DNA from: Anaerohalosphaeraceae bacterium
GTDB lineage: Bacteria > Planctomycetota > Phycisphaerae > Sedimentisphaerales > Anaerohalosphaeraceae
Length of the DNA stretch: 64,000 bases
Direction: 5' to 3'
Assembly: GCA_037479115.1 (NCBI GenBank)
Contig: JBBFLK010000004.1
Coordinates: forward strand, 101,336-165,335
Shown: piece by piece, positions 49,298 through 58,786 of the stretch
Position numbering within the stretch: the stretch's first letter is position 1
Layout: each line of letters opens with the position of its first letter
Program-made: the position numbers and the translations under genes
The notes under the pieces: generated by a model
Told to the model about the DNA's origin: nothing
The model's input: the letters and a program-made list of their open reading frames with translations, nothing else
Database searches by the model: none

Positions 49298-50326
49298 GTG
49301 GCGGCAAAAATCAGAAAACTTCTTGTAGTTGCTTTTCTGTCGGCGACGATTTGGGTATGGGCCTTTTTGTCGCTGGAAAAGGAAACAACTCTGTTCGGCA
49401 CGCTTGAATTGTCCCCTACGGCGGACCCGGACTATTACGTGACGTTCGCCGGCGGACAGAGCCGCGTGCCGGTGAAGATTACCTTTCGCGGCTCTCCGGC
49501 AAAAATTGCGGAACTGGAACGGCGGCATCGGGCTCCGGATGCCGACCCCTATCGGGAGCGGCTGGATTTTTACTATGACCCGCAGGAATTCGGACACGAC
49601 AAGGCCGGAACCTACCAGATTCCGCTGGATGAGATGATTCGCCGAGGCGTTCGAGTGCGGGCCCTGGCGCTGGCGGTAACCGCCTGTGAGCCGTCCACTG
49701 TCGAGGTGCAGGTCCAGCGGCTGGTGCTGCGGGAGGTTCCGGTCGAGGTCCGCGATGAGGCCGGGCAGCTGCTGACCCCGGAAAGCGTGGAGCCCTCACG
49801 CGTATCGATGTACATCCGGGAGGGAACGGACACCGCTGCCCGCGTGGTCTTATCCGCCAACCAAATCGAGAATGCCCGCCTTCGTCCCGTTCGGGAACGG
49901 CCGTTCATCACATTAGGCCCGAACGACAAGAAACAGTATGCTTCTCAGACAGTTCTGATTCGCATGCCCTCCACGTTGCCGCTGGAGGCCCAGGTCTTCC
50001 AGACCAACCCGGGCCGCATCGGCTTTGTGATGCCGGCCGAGCTGCTCGGGGCGTACAAGGTCGAGATTCTGGATGACATAAAAACCATTCATTTCCGCTC
50101 AACACCGGAAGCAAAAACCCAGTATCAGCAGCAGCCCTATCATGTGCTGGTTCTGGTTCTCAGCGGCGATCAGCTCCTCGAACAGACGCCGCCGCGGCCG
50201 GTGATTTACAATTTCCCGCAGGAGCTGGTTCGCAGAGGAATGATTCAGGCCCCGGAGCCGCCGGCGATGGTCCGGATTCGTCTGGTTCCAATCAGTTCGG
50301 CGCCGGCTCCTTCGGTCCAGCCGTAG
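49298..50326 (+). CDS. CdaR/YbbR-domain protein, regulator of CdaA
   Basis: 342 residues, GTG start with AAAAGGAAGA upstream. An N-terminal membrane helix (6-26) is followed by repeated YbbR-like beta domains (VPVKITFRGSPAKIAEL; VPVEVRDEAGQLLTPESVEPSRVSMYIRE). In other bacteria this protein lies after cdaA and modulates it; glmM, the usual third gene, is absent. Its 3' end overlaps the convergent cstA by 35 bp. Confidence 0.75.
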   Translation: MAAKIRKLLVVAFLSATIWVWAFLSLEKETTLFGTLELSPTADPDYYVTFAGGQSRVPVKITFRGSPAKIAELERRHRAPDADPYRERLDFYYDPQEFGHDKAGTYQIPLDEMIRRGVRVRALALAVTACEPSTVEVQVQRLVLREVPVEVRDEAGQLLTPESVEPSRVSMYIREGTDTAARVVLSANQIENARLRPVRERPFITLGPNDKKQYASQTVLIRMPSTLPLEAQVFQTNPGRIGFVMPAELLGAYKVEILDDIKTIHFRSTPEAKTQYQQQPYHVLVLVLSGDQLLEQTPPRPVIYNFPQELVRRGMIQAPEPPAMVRIRLVPISSAPAPSVQP

Positions 50327-52085
50327 CGGGCTTTTTCCAGAACAGAACAACCGTTTCGAGCGTCATCCAGCAGGCCAGCAGAAAGACCGCTCCGCCCAAT
50401 CCGCACAGCAGCCAGTTTTTCTGCCGAATGTAGCTGAGTTCATTGAGCACCATCGCCCAGCCGGTCAGGACCAGCATAATCAGACAGGGCAGAGCGGCAA
50501 CAATGAATTTCCATCCGCCTTTTTGTTTGAGATACATGGTGACGACAAGCAAAGCCAGGGCAGCCATCAGCTGGTTGACGGTTCCGAACAGCGGCCACAG
50601 CCGCAGGGCCCCCTTGGCATCGGCGCCGAAGGAGATGGTTCCGCCGGAGGTGTTGATAAACGCCACGGCGGCCGCCGTCAAAACCGCCAGCGTCGTGGCG
50701 GTCCAGCGGTCGGCCAGTCGTGGAAGCTTAAAATCCGCCGCCAATTCGCCGATGACGTACCGTTGGATGCGCACGGCGGTATCCATCGTTGTGCCGGCGA
50801 ACGAGGACACAAAGACACCCACGATGGCCGCTCCGAGCACGGCAGGAATTCCCAGGGCTGCCAGCATATTCGAGGCCCCGACAACCACGGGCTGAAGGTT
50901 GTTTCCCAATCCGCGGCCCTCCATCCAGCCGGTGTAGAACTGCTCCCACGCAGCCCGTCCGGTCAGCCCGCCGCTGCCGATTCCAAGACCGGCGGCAATG
51001 CAGATAATGACCAGGACGGCCAGCATTCCCTCTACCAGCATGGACCCGTATCCGATGAAACGGGCGTCCGTCTCCCGGGCAATCTGTTTGGGGCTTGTTC
51101 CGCTGGCAACCAGCGAGTGAAAGCCGCTGATAGCGCCGCAGGCAATCGTCACAAACATCATCGGCAGCAGCGGCGGGACATCTGCAAATCTCGGATGATA
51201 GGCCGGTGCCGAGAGGTGAAAGTTTTCGAAACGAAACGCCGCCGCCGGAACCGACAGGCCGAGCAGCATCATAATCAGAAACAGCTGCCAGGCATTGATG
51301 TAATCGCGCGGCTGAAGCAGGGTCGTCACCGGCAGCGTGGACGCAAACCAGCAGTAAACCAGAAGAATGATGGTCCAGGTTCCGGTAGAGGGGATCGGCC
51401 AGGAATCCAGAAAAGCAAAAACTCCATGGCCGTATCGGCTTTTCCAGAAACCCTCCAACCAAGCTCCAAGAGCAACCGAAGCGTACATTGCCGTCACGGC
51501 CAGAAAGGTTGAAAATGTCAGGGGAGCATTCTTTTTATAAATAGCCCAGCCGAGAAGGACGGCAATCGGAATCTGCAGCCAGATGGCCAGAATGCATTCC
51601 GGGTATAATTTAAACACCGTAGCAATCACCACCCCGAAAATGGCGATGATAATCAGCAAGGCCAGGAAGACAATCAGAAAGAAGATCAGGCGTACACGGG
51701 GATTGATATAGCGGGCAGCGATTTCCGAGATGCTTTTGCCTTCATTGCGGAGGGAAATGACGAGTGTGCCGAAATCGTGGACGGCGCCCATGAAAATGCA
51801 GCCGATGGTTACCCAAAGGATGGCCGGCAGCCACCCCCAGATGATGCCGATGGCCGGTCCGACAATCGGTCCGGTGCCGGCGATGGAGGTAAAGTGATGG
51901 CCGAAAATGACTTCTTTGCGGGAGGGCACATAGTCCACTCCATCCTGAAACTCCCGACTGGGGACAGGAGCATCCGGATTGAGCCGAAAGATTTTTCGAG
52001 CCAGAAACCGCCCGTAGGTATGATAGGCAATTACATATCCGACCCCGCAAATGAGCATGAGCAGCAGCGCATCCATGACTTTCAC
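50292..52085 (-). CDS. cstA: CstA-family peptide/pyruvate transporter
   Basis: 597 residues, about 15 hydrophobic segments. FGHHFTSIAGTGPIVGPAIGIIWGWLPAILWVTIGCIFMGAVHDFGTL is the CstA hallmark. AGGAGTG precedes the ATG. Family members take up peptides or pyruvate during carbon starvation. The 3' end overlaps the cdaR-like gene on the other strand. It lies 34 bp after a truncated TMTC fragment. Confidence 0.93.
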   Translation of the reverse strand: MKVMDALLLMLICGVGYVIAYHTYGRFLARKIFRLNPDAPVPSREFQDGVDYVPSRKEVIFGHHFTSIAGTGPIVGPAIGIIWGWLPAILWVTIGCIFMGAVHDFGTLVISLRNEGKSISEIAARYINPRVRLIFFLIVFLALLIIIAIFGVVIATVFKLYPECILAIWLQIPIAVLLGWAIYKKNAPLTFSTFLAVTAMYASVALGAWLEGFWKSRYGHGVFAFLDSWPIPSTGTWTIILLVYCWFASTLPVTTLLQPRDYINAWQLFLIMMLLGLSVPAAAFRFENFHLSAPAYHPRFADVPPLLPMMFVTIACGAISGFHSLVASGTSPKQIARETDARFIGYGSMLVEGMLAVLVIICIAAGLGIGSGGLTGRAAWEQFYTGWMEGRGLGNNLQPVVVGASNMLAALGIPAVLGAAIVGVFVSSFAGTTMDTAVRIQRYVIGELAADFKLPRLADRWTATTLAVLTAAAVAFINTSGGTISFGADAKGALRLWPLFGTVNQLMAALALLVVTMYLKQKGGWKFIVAALPCLIMLVLTGWAMVLNELSYIRQKNWLLCGLGGAVFLLACWMTLETVVLFWKKPATAGPKEPAPN

Positions 52086-52119
52086 TCCTGAAAGGGTTTG
52101 TTTCCCTTGTTTTTAAATG

Positions 52120-52485
52120 TTATTCTACTTCTTGTCCGCAGACTTTTTCAAGAAAGGATTTGCCCTGCTGGTACAGCTGAAGGCGAGCATCGATTTGGGA
52201 CAGCAGTGTTGTATTTTTTTCCTGTTGAGCCAGATGCCGTGCTTGCCGGGCGGCGGCAGCCGCCTGCGAAAAATCCCCGACGGCGGCATAGGCGGCGGCT
52301 GTCAGCAGATGCAGCAGAAGACTGGCCAGATGATGGCCGGCCGGATGCAGACCGAACAATTCCACATCCGCCATATGGCTCAAAAGGGTCAGAGGGTGCC
52401 AGTTGCCCAGAAAAACTGTTGTGAAGGCCCAGCGAATCGATTCGAAAGTCAGCCAGCGGAACGCGGAATTTACAAAGAGAAAGAA
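52120..52485 (-). pseudogene. Internally deleted remnant of a second TMTC-like gene
   Basis: The minus-strand frame from about 52485 reads FVNSAFRWLTFESIRWAFTT, then NWHPLTLLSHMADVELFG and HHLASLLLHLLTAA, closely matching the N-terminal part of the next gene (WAFTTVEMANWHPLTWVSYM, HLTNLLLHTANALL). It then jumps to a TPR-like tail (YAAVGDFSQAAAAARQARHL). The roughly 400 residues between these parts in the full gene are missing, and no start codon or promoter was found. It is most likely a decayed duplicate. Confidence 0.8.
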
Positions 52486-52530
52486 GCCGCCTCCGCGGAA
52501 TGGACAGGTTGGACTCGGGTGTATGTTCTC

Positions 52531-54216
52531 TCATTGGTTTTGCCGGTACAATTCCTGTTTTCGTTCCTGGAGCTGCTTTTCCAGAAGATTCAGTCGGATA
52601 AACAGAGTCGGGAATTTCTTGGGCTCGCAAAGACACTGGGCCTTGTTCAGCAGCGATTCAGCTTTCGGAAAATTCCCGACAGCCAGATAAAGCCGGGCCA
52701 GGGACTCCAGCAGAAACGGGTTTTCCGTAATGGACAGTTGTTCGGCCTTCAAAAGGAGCTGTTCCGACTTTTCGTAATTTTGCAGTTGCAGCGCTATCCT
52801 GCCCAAACCGTGGTAAGCGTCGGCTGATTCCGGATACAGCCGGAGCAGTCTTTCATACTGCTCGGCGGCTTCCTGATAAAGACCGGCGTCTTCCAGCTCT
52901 TTTCCATAGTAAATCCACACAATCGGGTTGTTCTCCGTCACCTTTGCTGCGCGGGCGAACAGAGAAAGACTGTCTTTCCAGGACAGAGAAACAGTCCAGC
53001 TGCAGACAAGCAGAAACACGCAGGCGGCCGCCGACAGTCCAGCCAGGGCAAAACGAAGACGCTTGGCGGACCACAAGGGAACCCCGAATCCGTGAACCAC
53101 CATCAGCCCAATCCCCAGACTCGGCAGATAGGTATAACGGTCTGCCATCGACTGAAGCCCGATCTGGACAAGTCCGATGACCGGTACCAGGGTTCCAATG
53201 TACCAAAGCCAACCCATCCAGACGGAAGGGCGGGTTTTTTGAAAACGTAAGAAACACGCCGTACAGACGGATAAAAAAACAAAGGCGCTCAGCACGGTCC
53301 ACGGAATGTCTTGCGGGTGATAAATCGGATAAAAGAAAGACAGCTTCGTCGGCCAAAAAAGATGCTTCAGATACTGCACATAAGACACAGCGGCATTCAG
53401 AACGCGGAATGACAGCGGAAACGTTTCGGCGGAAATGACGGCGCCGCCGGCTTGCTGGGCATAAAAGGCCATTCCGGAGAACACAATCGTCAGAAAGAAA
53501 AAGGGAATTTTTTCCCAGATGACGCAACGGCGCAGTCCCCTCGAATCCGTCAGCCGTTTCAGCGGCCAGTAATCGGCCAGCAGGAAAACGAAGGGCCAGG
53601 TCACGAGCATCGATTTGGACAGAAGACCCAGCAGGAGCAGAAACCAGGCCGCCCACAGGAGTTTTTTCTTTTCCGAACGGGCGTAGTAGGTGTAGGCAAT
53701 CAGCGACAGCAGGCCGAAGAAACCGCTTAAGACATCTTTGCGCTCGGATATCCAGATGACGGATTCCGCCCGCAGCGGATGAATCCCCCACAGAAGGGCA
53801 ATCAGAAAAGCGGCCCAGAATCGACGGGTCCACAGGGAAAAGAGCCACAGGCAAAGAAGCGCATTGGCCGTGTGGAGCAGCAGATTGGTCAGATGGTATC
53901 CGCGGGGGCCGGTTCCGAACAGGCTGGTGTCGGCCATATAGCTCACCCAGGTCAGAGGGTGCCAGTTGGCCATTTCGACGGTTGTAAAGGCCCAAAGGAT
54001 GCCCCGAAGGGAAAGGCCGCCGGTGACATGTTCATTAGCAAAAACGTAAAACGGGTCATCGATGCAGATAAAATCGGAGGACAGCGCTTCGCTGAAGGCC
54101 TGGAAGCTGAGCAAGGCCAAAACAGCCGCCGCCAGCACGCGTATTATTCTGTCTGGATGCACAAGAGAGGTCTTTCTGAGAGAAAACAGAGCATTTTGTT
54201 CCTGCGCAGACGTCAT
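52531..54216 (-). CDS. TMTC-like membrane protein with C-terminal TPR repeats
   Basis: 561 residues. About ten membrane helices in residues ~28-410, with the N-terminal loop WAFTTVEMANWHPLTWVSYM and WGIHPLRAESVIWISERKDVLSGFF, the pattern of TMTC/ArnT-like GT-C glycosyltransferases, followed by three to four TPR repeats (~425-545; WIYYGKELEDAGLYQEAAEQY). Probably an O-glycosyltransferase acting at the membrane; substrate unknown. No clear ribosome site at ATG 54216. Confidence 0.72.
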   Translation of the reverse strand: MTSAQEQNALFSLRKTSLVHPDRIIRVLAAAVLALLSFQAFSEALSSDFICIDDPFYVFANEHVTGGLSLRGILWAFTTVEMANWHPLTWVSYMADTSLFGTGPRGYHLTNLLLHTANALLCLWLFSLWTRRFWAAFLIALLWGIHPLRAESVIWISERKDVLSGFFGLLSLIAYTYYARSEKKKLLWAAWFLLLLGLLSKSMLVTWPFVFLLADYWPLKRLTDSRGLRRCVIWEKIPFFFLTIVFSGMAFYAQQAGGAVISAETFPLSFRVLNAAVSYVQYLKHLFWPTKLSFFYPIYHPQDIPWTVLSAFVFLSVCTACFLRFQKTRPSVWMGWLWYIGTLVPVIGLVQIGLQSMADRYTYLPSLGIGLMVVHGFGVPLWSAKRLRFALAGLSAAACVFLLVCSWTVSLSWKDSLSLFARAAKVTENNPIVWIYYGKELEDAGLYQEAAEQYERLLRLYPESADAYHGLGRIALQLQNYEKSEQLLLKAEQLSITENPFLLESLARLYLAVGNFPKAESLLNKAQCLCEPKKFPTLFIRLNLLEKQLQERKQELYRQNQ

Positions 54217-54273
54217 CTTTGTCGGATTTTTCAGAAGAGGCGCTCAACCCTTCTGCAGGATAAATGAAAAAGT

Positions 54274-55605
54274 TTATTCATCTTCTTTTTTCCGGCTCTC
54301 TTTCGGGCGCAGGAGGAGCCGGATGGGCACCTCCTCGATGCCGAGCAGTTCGCCGAAGCGGTGGACCAGATAGCGCTGGTAGGCCGGGTCAAACAGGTTG
54401 ATGCGGTTGACAAACAGCAGCAGCGTAACCGGCCGGGTCGCCACCTGCGTCGCATAATAAATCTTCGGGACAATCCCGCGGCTGTGTCCGCCCGCCTTTT
54501 CCTCTTCAATCAGCCGCACGGCCTTGTTCAGCTTGGCCGTCGGCACCTCCAGCGAGGCCTGCTTGAACAGCTCCATCGCCAAATCCAGCACGCTCTGCAC
54601 GTTTTTGCCTTCCAGGGCTGTGGTAAAGGCAATCGGGGCCCTCCGAAGACCGGTCATCGCTTTTTCCAGATAGTCGGCATAATCCTGCGAACCGGCCCGG
54701 TCTTTGGCCAAATCCCATTTGTTGATAACCAGAATGCAGGGCTTGTATTCCTCCTGAATCAGGTGGGCCAGTTTTTTATCCACTTCCGAGACCGGCTCTG
54801 TGGCATCCATCACCAGCAGAACCACATCCGCCCGCCGAATGCTCTTGATGACGCGTGTGTAGCCGTAAAACTCAATGTCGTTCTGCATCCGGCTCTTCTT
54901 GCGGACGCCGGCCGTATCGATGATGATGAAGCACTTGCCGTCCTTTTCGAAGCGGACATCCACGGCATCGCGGGTTGTCCCCGGGATTTCGCTGGTAATC
55001 ACCCGCGGCTGTCCGACGACGGCGTTCAGAAAGGTGCTTTTGCCGACATTGCGTCGTCCGACGATGGCCAGTTTCATCACGGCCTCTTTCGGAGTTTCCG
55101 CGGGCAGATGGGCAAGGGCCTCCACAATGCGGTCCAGCAGCTCCGTTCGGTTGATTTTCTGCTCGGCGGATACGCAAATCGGCAGGCCGAACCCGAGCGG
55201 GGCAAAGTCGGCGGCAGCGGAAAAAAGAGACGGCGTATCCGCTTTGTTCGCTGCCAGAATAACCGGCAGATTGTGCTTGCGCAGCAGCACGGCGATTTCC
55301 TCATCCAGCGGTGTCAGCCCCTGACGAATATCCACCAGAAAAATCACCAGATTGGCACTGCTGATGGCCTGAAAAATCTGGTTTTCGATGTGCTCTTCCA
55401 GAGCATCCGAGTCCACAATGCCGTATCCGCCGGTATCCACCAGTTCGAAATAGCGGTCTTTGTGGCACAGGATGGTGCTGATGCGGTCGCGCGTGACCCC
55501 CGCCGTCGGGTCCACAATACTGATGCGGCGGCCTGCCAGCGAATTGAGCAGACTGCTTTTGCCGACGTTGGGACGTCCGATGATGGCTGCGACCGGTAGA
55601 GCCAT
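54274..55605 (-). CDS. der: Ribosome-assembly GTPase Der (EngA)
   Basis: 443 residues with two consecutive G domains: GRPNVGKSS (10-18), DTGGYG, NKAD and GRRNVGKST (~183), DTAGVR, NKWD, then the KH-like C-terminal domain. It acts in 50S subunit assembly. GGAG lies ~11 bp before the ATG. Confidence 0.96.
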   Translation of the reverse strand: MALPVAAIIGRPNVGKSSLLNSLAGRRISIVDPTAGVTRDRISTILCHKDRYFELVDTGGYGIVDSDALEEHIENQIFQAISSANLVIFLVDIRQGLTPLDEEIAVLLRKHNLPVILAANKADTPSLFSAAADFAPLGFGLPICVSAEQKINRTELLDRIVEALAHLPAETPKEAVMKLAIVGRRNVGKSTFLNAVVGQPRVITSEIPGTTRDAVDVRFEKDGKCFIIIDTAGVRKKSRMQNDIEFYGYTRVIKSIRRADVVLLVMDATEPVSEVDKKLAHLIQEEYKPCILVINKWDLAKDRAGSQDYADYLEKAMTGLRRAPIAFTTALEGKNVQSVLDLAMELFKQASLEVPTAKLNKAVRLIEEEKAGGHSRGIVPKIYYATQVATRPVTLLLFVNRINLFDPAYQRYLVHRFGELLGIEEVPIRLLLRPKESRKKEDE

Positions 55606-55734
55606 GGGTTGTAAATCTCCGCGAAAAAAGATTTTGGATTCGTCGATTCCGGATTATACTTGTTTCCGTCCCGTTTTCAAGATAACGCATCGATTCTGCC
55701 GATGGGACAGAAGAAAATCGCTGCAGGAAAATCT

Positions 55735-56457
55735 ATGGAGCGTGAACGGAAAAGAAAGCCCTGCCCTTTTTGCGGAGAGCAGATTCTGGCGGACGCCGTC
55801 AAGTGCCGCTGGTGCCGCGAGTTTTTGACCGAGGAGGATGATTCCCTTCCGGTTTCCCATCATGCAGGCGGGTTTCATCGGGCCGGCAAAAACGATTCGC
55901 AGGGTGCGCCCCAGCCGTCCCAAAAGCCCCAAAGACCCACGGAAACCTTTTGCCTCTATCCTTCCGTGTGGGGGGCCGCCTCAACCCTGTTTGGGGCAGG
56001 CCTGGCCGTACTTTTTGGGTTGTTTTTAATGGTGTATCCGTTTTCCAGTCTGATTGCCGAACTGTTCGATTCCCGGCCGTATCCGCCGCAGATTCTCCTG
56101 GCGATTCGCCTGCTGGGGGGGCTGCTGGCCGCGGCGGCTGTTCTGAAGACGGCCGTTCGGATTCTTTGTCTTAAAAGCATTTCCTATCAAATCAGCCCTG
56201 ACCGCATCGAGTGGAGACGCGGCCTCTTGAGCCGCAAAGTGGACAATCTCGACATGTTTCGGGTTGTGGATATCAAAATGCACCGTTCCTTGTCAGATCG
56301 GCTGTTCGGAATCGGTCGAATCACCCTCATTACGAACGACAAAACCGACCCGACATTCAAATTTGAAAAAATCCGCCGACCCTGGCGGGTTTATGATTAT
56401 ATCAAAGCTGCTTCTCTGGCCGCCGACCGCAAACAGGGCGTCGTTCATCTGGAATAA
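55735..56457 (+). CDS. Zinc-ribbon plus bacterial PH-domain membrane protein
   Basis: 240 residues. N-terminal zinc ribbon CPFCGEQILADAVKCRWCREFL, a linker, two membrane helices (~80-103, ~115-140), and a C-terminal bPH2 domain (ISYQISPDRIEWRRGLLSRKVDNLDMFRVVDIKMHRSLSDRLFGIGRITLIT). ATG 55735 has CAGGAAA upstream; the earlier ATG at 55660 lacks one. Function unknown. It is convergent with yraN, 2 bp apart. Confidence 0.75.
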   Translation: MERERKRKPCPFCGEQILADAVKCRWCREFLTEEDDSLPVSHHAGGFHRAGKNDSQGAPQPSQKPQRPTETFCLYPSVWGAASTLFGAGLAVLFGLFLMVYPFSSLIAELFDSRPYPPQILLAIRLLGGLLAAAAVLKTAVRILCLKSISYQISPDRIEWRRGLLSRKVDNLDMFRVVDIKMHRSLSDRLFGIGRITLITNDKTDPTFKFEKIRRPWRVYDYIKAASLAADRKQGVVHLE

Positions 56458-56459
56458 AG

Positions 56460-56864
56460 TTAACGAGAGCAGGGCCGGAAGGCGCCCGGATAATGTCGAA
56501 TCTCCACCGGGCCGCAAGGGGGAAGAATCACCGTAATAACATCGAACCGCAAAGGGCTCTCCGAGAGGTCGTATTGTCTCAGGAAGCACTTTGCGGTCCG
56601 AATCAGTTTCTGCTGTTTGGCGAAGGTCACGGCGGAAACGGCCGGGGCATAATCCTCGCTGCGTCGGGTTTTGACCTCCACAAAGGCCACCATGCCGTTT
56701 CGGTCGGCGGCAATCAGGTCGATTTCGCCGCCGCCGAAAGCAAAGTTCCGCGCCACCGTCCGCCAGCCGTTTTTCCGCAGGAACCGTTCGGCCTGACGCT
56801 GTCCCCATCGGCCCAGCTTGTGCGGGTCCGCCAGGAGACGCTTTCGTCCGCCGAACAGGTCCAT
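56460..56864 (-). CDS. yraN: YraN/UPF0102-family nuclease-like protein
   Basis: 134 residues. GRWGQRQAERFLRKNGW, then NFAFGGGEIDLIAADRNGMVAFVEVKTR gives the D-x(n)-E-V-K nuclease-fold motif of UPF0102. It lies downstream of rplS, its usual neighbour; the biochemical role is not established. Confidence 0.85.
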   Translation of the reverse strand: MDLFGGRKRLLADPHKLGRWGQRQAERFLRKNGWRTVARNFAFGGGEIDLIAADRNGMVAFVEVKTRRSEDYAPAVSAVTFAKQQKLIRTAKCFLRQYDLSESPLRFDVITVILPPCGPVEIRHYPGAFRPCSR

Positions 56865-56882
56865 CGGGTTCGTTCCGTCCGG

Positions 56883-57251
56883 TTAGACGGGTGTGGTGTG
56901 CTTGCTGGCTCTCTGAGACAGCCGAACACCCTTGCCGCTGCGCTGCCGCAGGTAGTACAGCTTGGCCCGGCGCACCTTGCCGCTGCGCACCGGTTTGATG
57001 TCCACCACGTTCGGAGAGTGCAGCGGGAAGGTCCGTTCCACGCCCTCATCATTGACAATCCGCCGGACCGTGAACATCTCGTTCATGCCGCGGCCCTTGC
57101 GGGAAATGACGACGCCGGTAAACACCTGGATGCGGGATTTGCCGCCTTCTTCAATGCGGCAGTGCACATCCACCGTATCGCCGATTTCAAAATACGGAAT
57201 CTCTTTCTTTCGGCTTTTGCTTTCTGCAATTTCTATCAAATCTTTCTTCAC
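56883..57251 (-). CDS. rplS: 50S ribosomal protein L19
   Basis: 122 residues. FEIGDTVDVHCRIEEGGKSRIQVFTGVVISRKG, FTVRRIVNDEGVERTFPLHSPNV and KVRRAKLYYLRQRSGKGVRL are the standard L19 blocks. It follows trmD in the conserved order. Confidence 0.97.
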   Translation of the reverse strand: MKKDLIEIAESKSRKKEIPYFEIGDTVDVHCRIEEGGKSRIQVFTGVVISRKGRGMNEMFTVRRIVNDEGVERTFPLHSPNVVDIKPVRSGKVRRAKLYYLRQRSGKGVRLSQRASKHTTPV

Positions 57252-57270
57252 GGAACTATCTCCTGTTTTT

Positions 57271-57987
57271 TTATCCAGAATGTTGACTGTTGTTCATTCG
57301 GGCCTCGTACTTCTGCCAGAGGTCCGGCCGAAACTGTCTGGTTCGTTCAAGGCGCTGCTGATTTCGCCACTGGGCAATCCGTCCGTGGTCGCCGCTGAGG
57401 AGAATCTCGGGCACTTTCATCCCTTCAAACTCCTCCGGCCGGGTGTACTGGGGATACTCCAGCAGTCCGTCGCGGAACGATTCATCCTCGGCGGACCCTT
57501 CATCGCCCAGCGCTCCCTCCAGCAGGCGAACGACGGCGTCGATAATGACCATCGCCGGCAGCTCCCCGCCCGTCAGGACGTAATCGCCGATGGACAGCTG
57601 TTCCGCCCCCAGCCCGATGCGAATCCGCTCATCGAAGCCCTCGTAGCGTCCGGCAATCAGAATGAGCCGGTTCTCACGGGCCAGCTCGACGGCCTTGTCC
57701 TGCGTGAACAGGGTTCCCTGCGGCGTCAGCAGGATGACTCGTCCGGGCTGCGGATGCTGCTGCCGGACGTGCCGGAAGGCGTCAAACACCGGCTGGCACA
57801 TCATCACCATTCCGGGACCGCCGCCGTAGGGCTTGTCGTCCACCTTTCGGTATTTGTCCGTGGTGAAATCTCGAATATTCCAAAGAGCAATGTCTGCAAT
57901 GCCCTGCTGCTGCGCCCGCTTGAGAATCGAATGACTCAGCGGTGAGTCAAACATCTCCGGAAACAGAGTCAGGACATCGATTCGCAT
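57271..57987 (-). CDS. trmD: tRNA (guanine-N1)-methyltransferase
   Basis: 238 residues. MRIDVLTLFPEMFDSPLSHSIL, YGGGPGMVMMCQPVFDA and the trefoil-knot SAM site IGDYVLTGGELPAMVIIDAVVRLLEGALG are diagnostic. It methylates G37 in tRNAs, including proline tRNAs of the type seen in this window. It lies between rpsP and rplS. Confidence 0.96.
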   Translation of the reverse strand: MRIDVLTLFPEMFDSPLSHSILKRAQQQGIADIALWNIRDFTTDKYRKVDDKPYGGGPGMVMMCQPVFDAFRHVRQQHPQPGRVILLTPQGTLFTQDKAVELARENRLILIAGRYEGFDERIRIGLGAEQLSIGDYVLTGGELPAMVIIDAVVRLLEGALGDEGSAEDESFRDGLLEYPQYTRPEEFEGMKVPEILLSGDHGRIAQWRNQQRLERTRQFRPDLWQKYEARMNNSQHSG

Positions 57988-57999
57988 ACGGAATCAGGA

Positions 58000-58380
58000 C
58001 TATTCGCCGCCTTCTTTCTTTTCAGACAGCAGACCGGCGGCGATTTTTTCGGCCTTCGTAAACGGCAGGCCTTTTTTGCGGGCGATTTCCAGGGCCCGCT
58101 GGCGCCGTTTCAGTTTTTCTTCATACTGCGGACAGGTGATGCCCTGTTTCTTGAGAATCTCGGCGACCGTGTCCGATGTGCCGGCTCCCTGTCCAATCCA
58201 GAACTTCACCCGTTCGAGATTGAGCACCACCTGCTTGGCGGGGTCTTTCTCAATCGGGTCATAGTGGCCGAGTTTTTCGAGGATTCGGCCGTCGCGCGGC
58301 GTGCGGACTTCCACGGCATTAATCCGGTAGAAGGGCCGGTGCCGGCGACCCATTCGGGTCATTCTGATTTTGACTGCCAT
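58000..58380 (-). CDS. rpsP: 30S ribosomal protein S16
   Basis: 126 residues. MAVKIRMTRMGRRHRPFYRINA, RDGRILEKLGHYDP and the WIGQGAGTSDTVAEILKK part match S16. The C-terminal ~45 residues extend beyond the ~80-residue core and are Lys/Arg-rich. Confidence 0.96.
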   Translation of the reverse strand: MAVKIRMTRMGRRHRPFYRINAVEVRTPRDGRILEKLGHYDPIEKDPAKQVVLNLERVKFWIGQGAGTSDTVAEILKKQGITCPQYEEKLKRRQRALEIARKKGLPFTKAEKIAAGLLSEKKEGGE

Positions 58381-58455
58381 ACGTCGTTCCTTTCTTTCCT
58401 TGTATAATCAATTTTCGCCGTCGGCCCGATGCCGAAGGCAAAACAGGTTTCCGGT

Positions 58456-58785
58456 TCAATCCGGTCGCACTTCTCCGCGGCCCGCCGCTTTCCTTTTCTC
58501 GAGGGCGTAGCCGTTCAGGAAAATCGCCAGCAGGGCCGGGTCCGCGCCGGCCTCCTGGGCCAGCTGTTCCGTTCGGGCCTGACTGAGCCGCTCGGCGTTT
58601 TCTCTTTCCTGCGGCGTCATCCGGGCCACCGCCCGGGCCAGCTGTTCGTATTCCGTCCGGCTGGGCGCCTGCAGGACCGCCAGTTCGCTCCGCCCGTCCA
58701 GCCCCGCAAAGCACGTTCGCACCTGCCGGGCGTACGGGTCGTCCACAAATCGCTCCAGCTTCTTCAGATACTCCTCGATGGTCAT
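58456..58785 (-). CDS. Small helical protein of unknown function in the ffh-rpsP operon
   Basis: 109 residues, strongly helical and charged (MTIEEYLKKLERFVDDPYARQV, MTPQERENAERLSQARTEQLAQEAG). Its start is one base after the ffh stop, so translation is probably coupled. The usual gene here in other bacteria is rpsP directly; no homologue was recognised. Confidence 0.65.
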   Translation of the reverse strand: MTIEEYLKKLERFVDDPYARQVRTCFAGLDGRSELAVLQAPSRTEYEQLARAVARMTPQERENAERLSQARTEQLAQEAGADPALLAIFLNGYALEKRKAAGRGEVRPD

Positions 58786-58786
58786 A

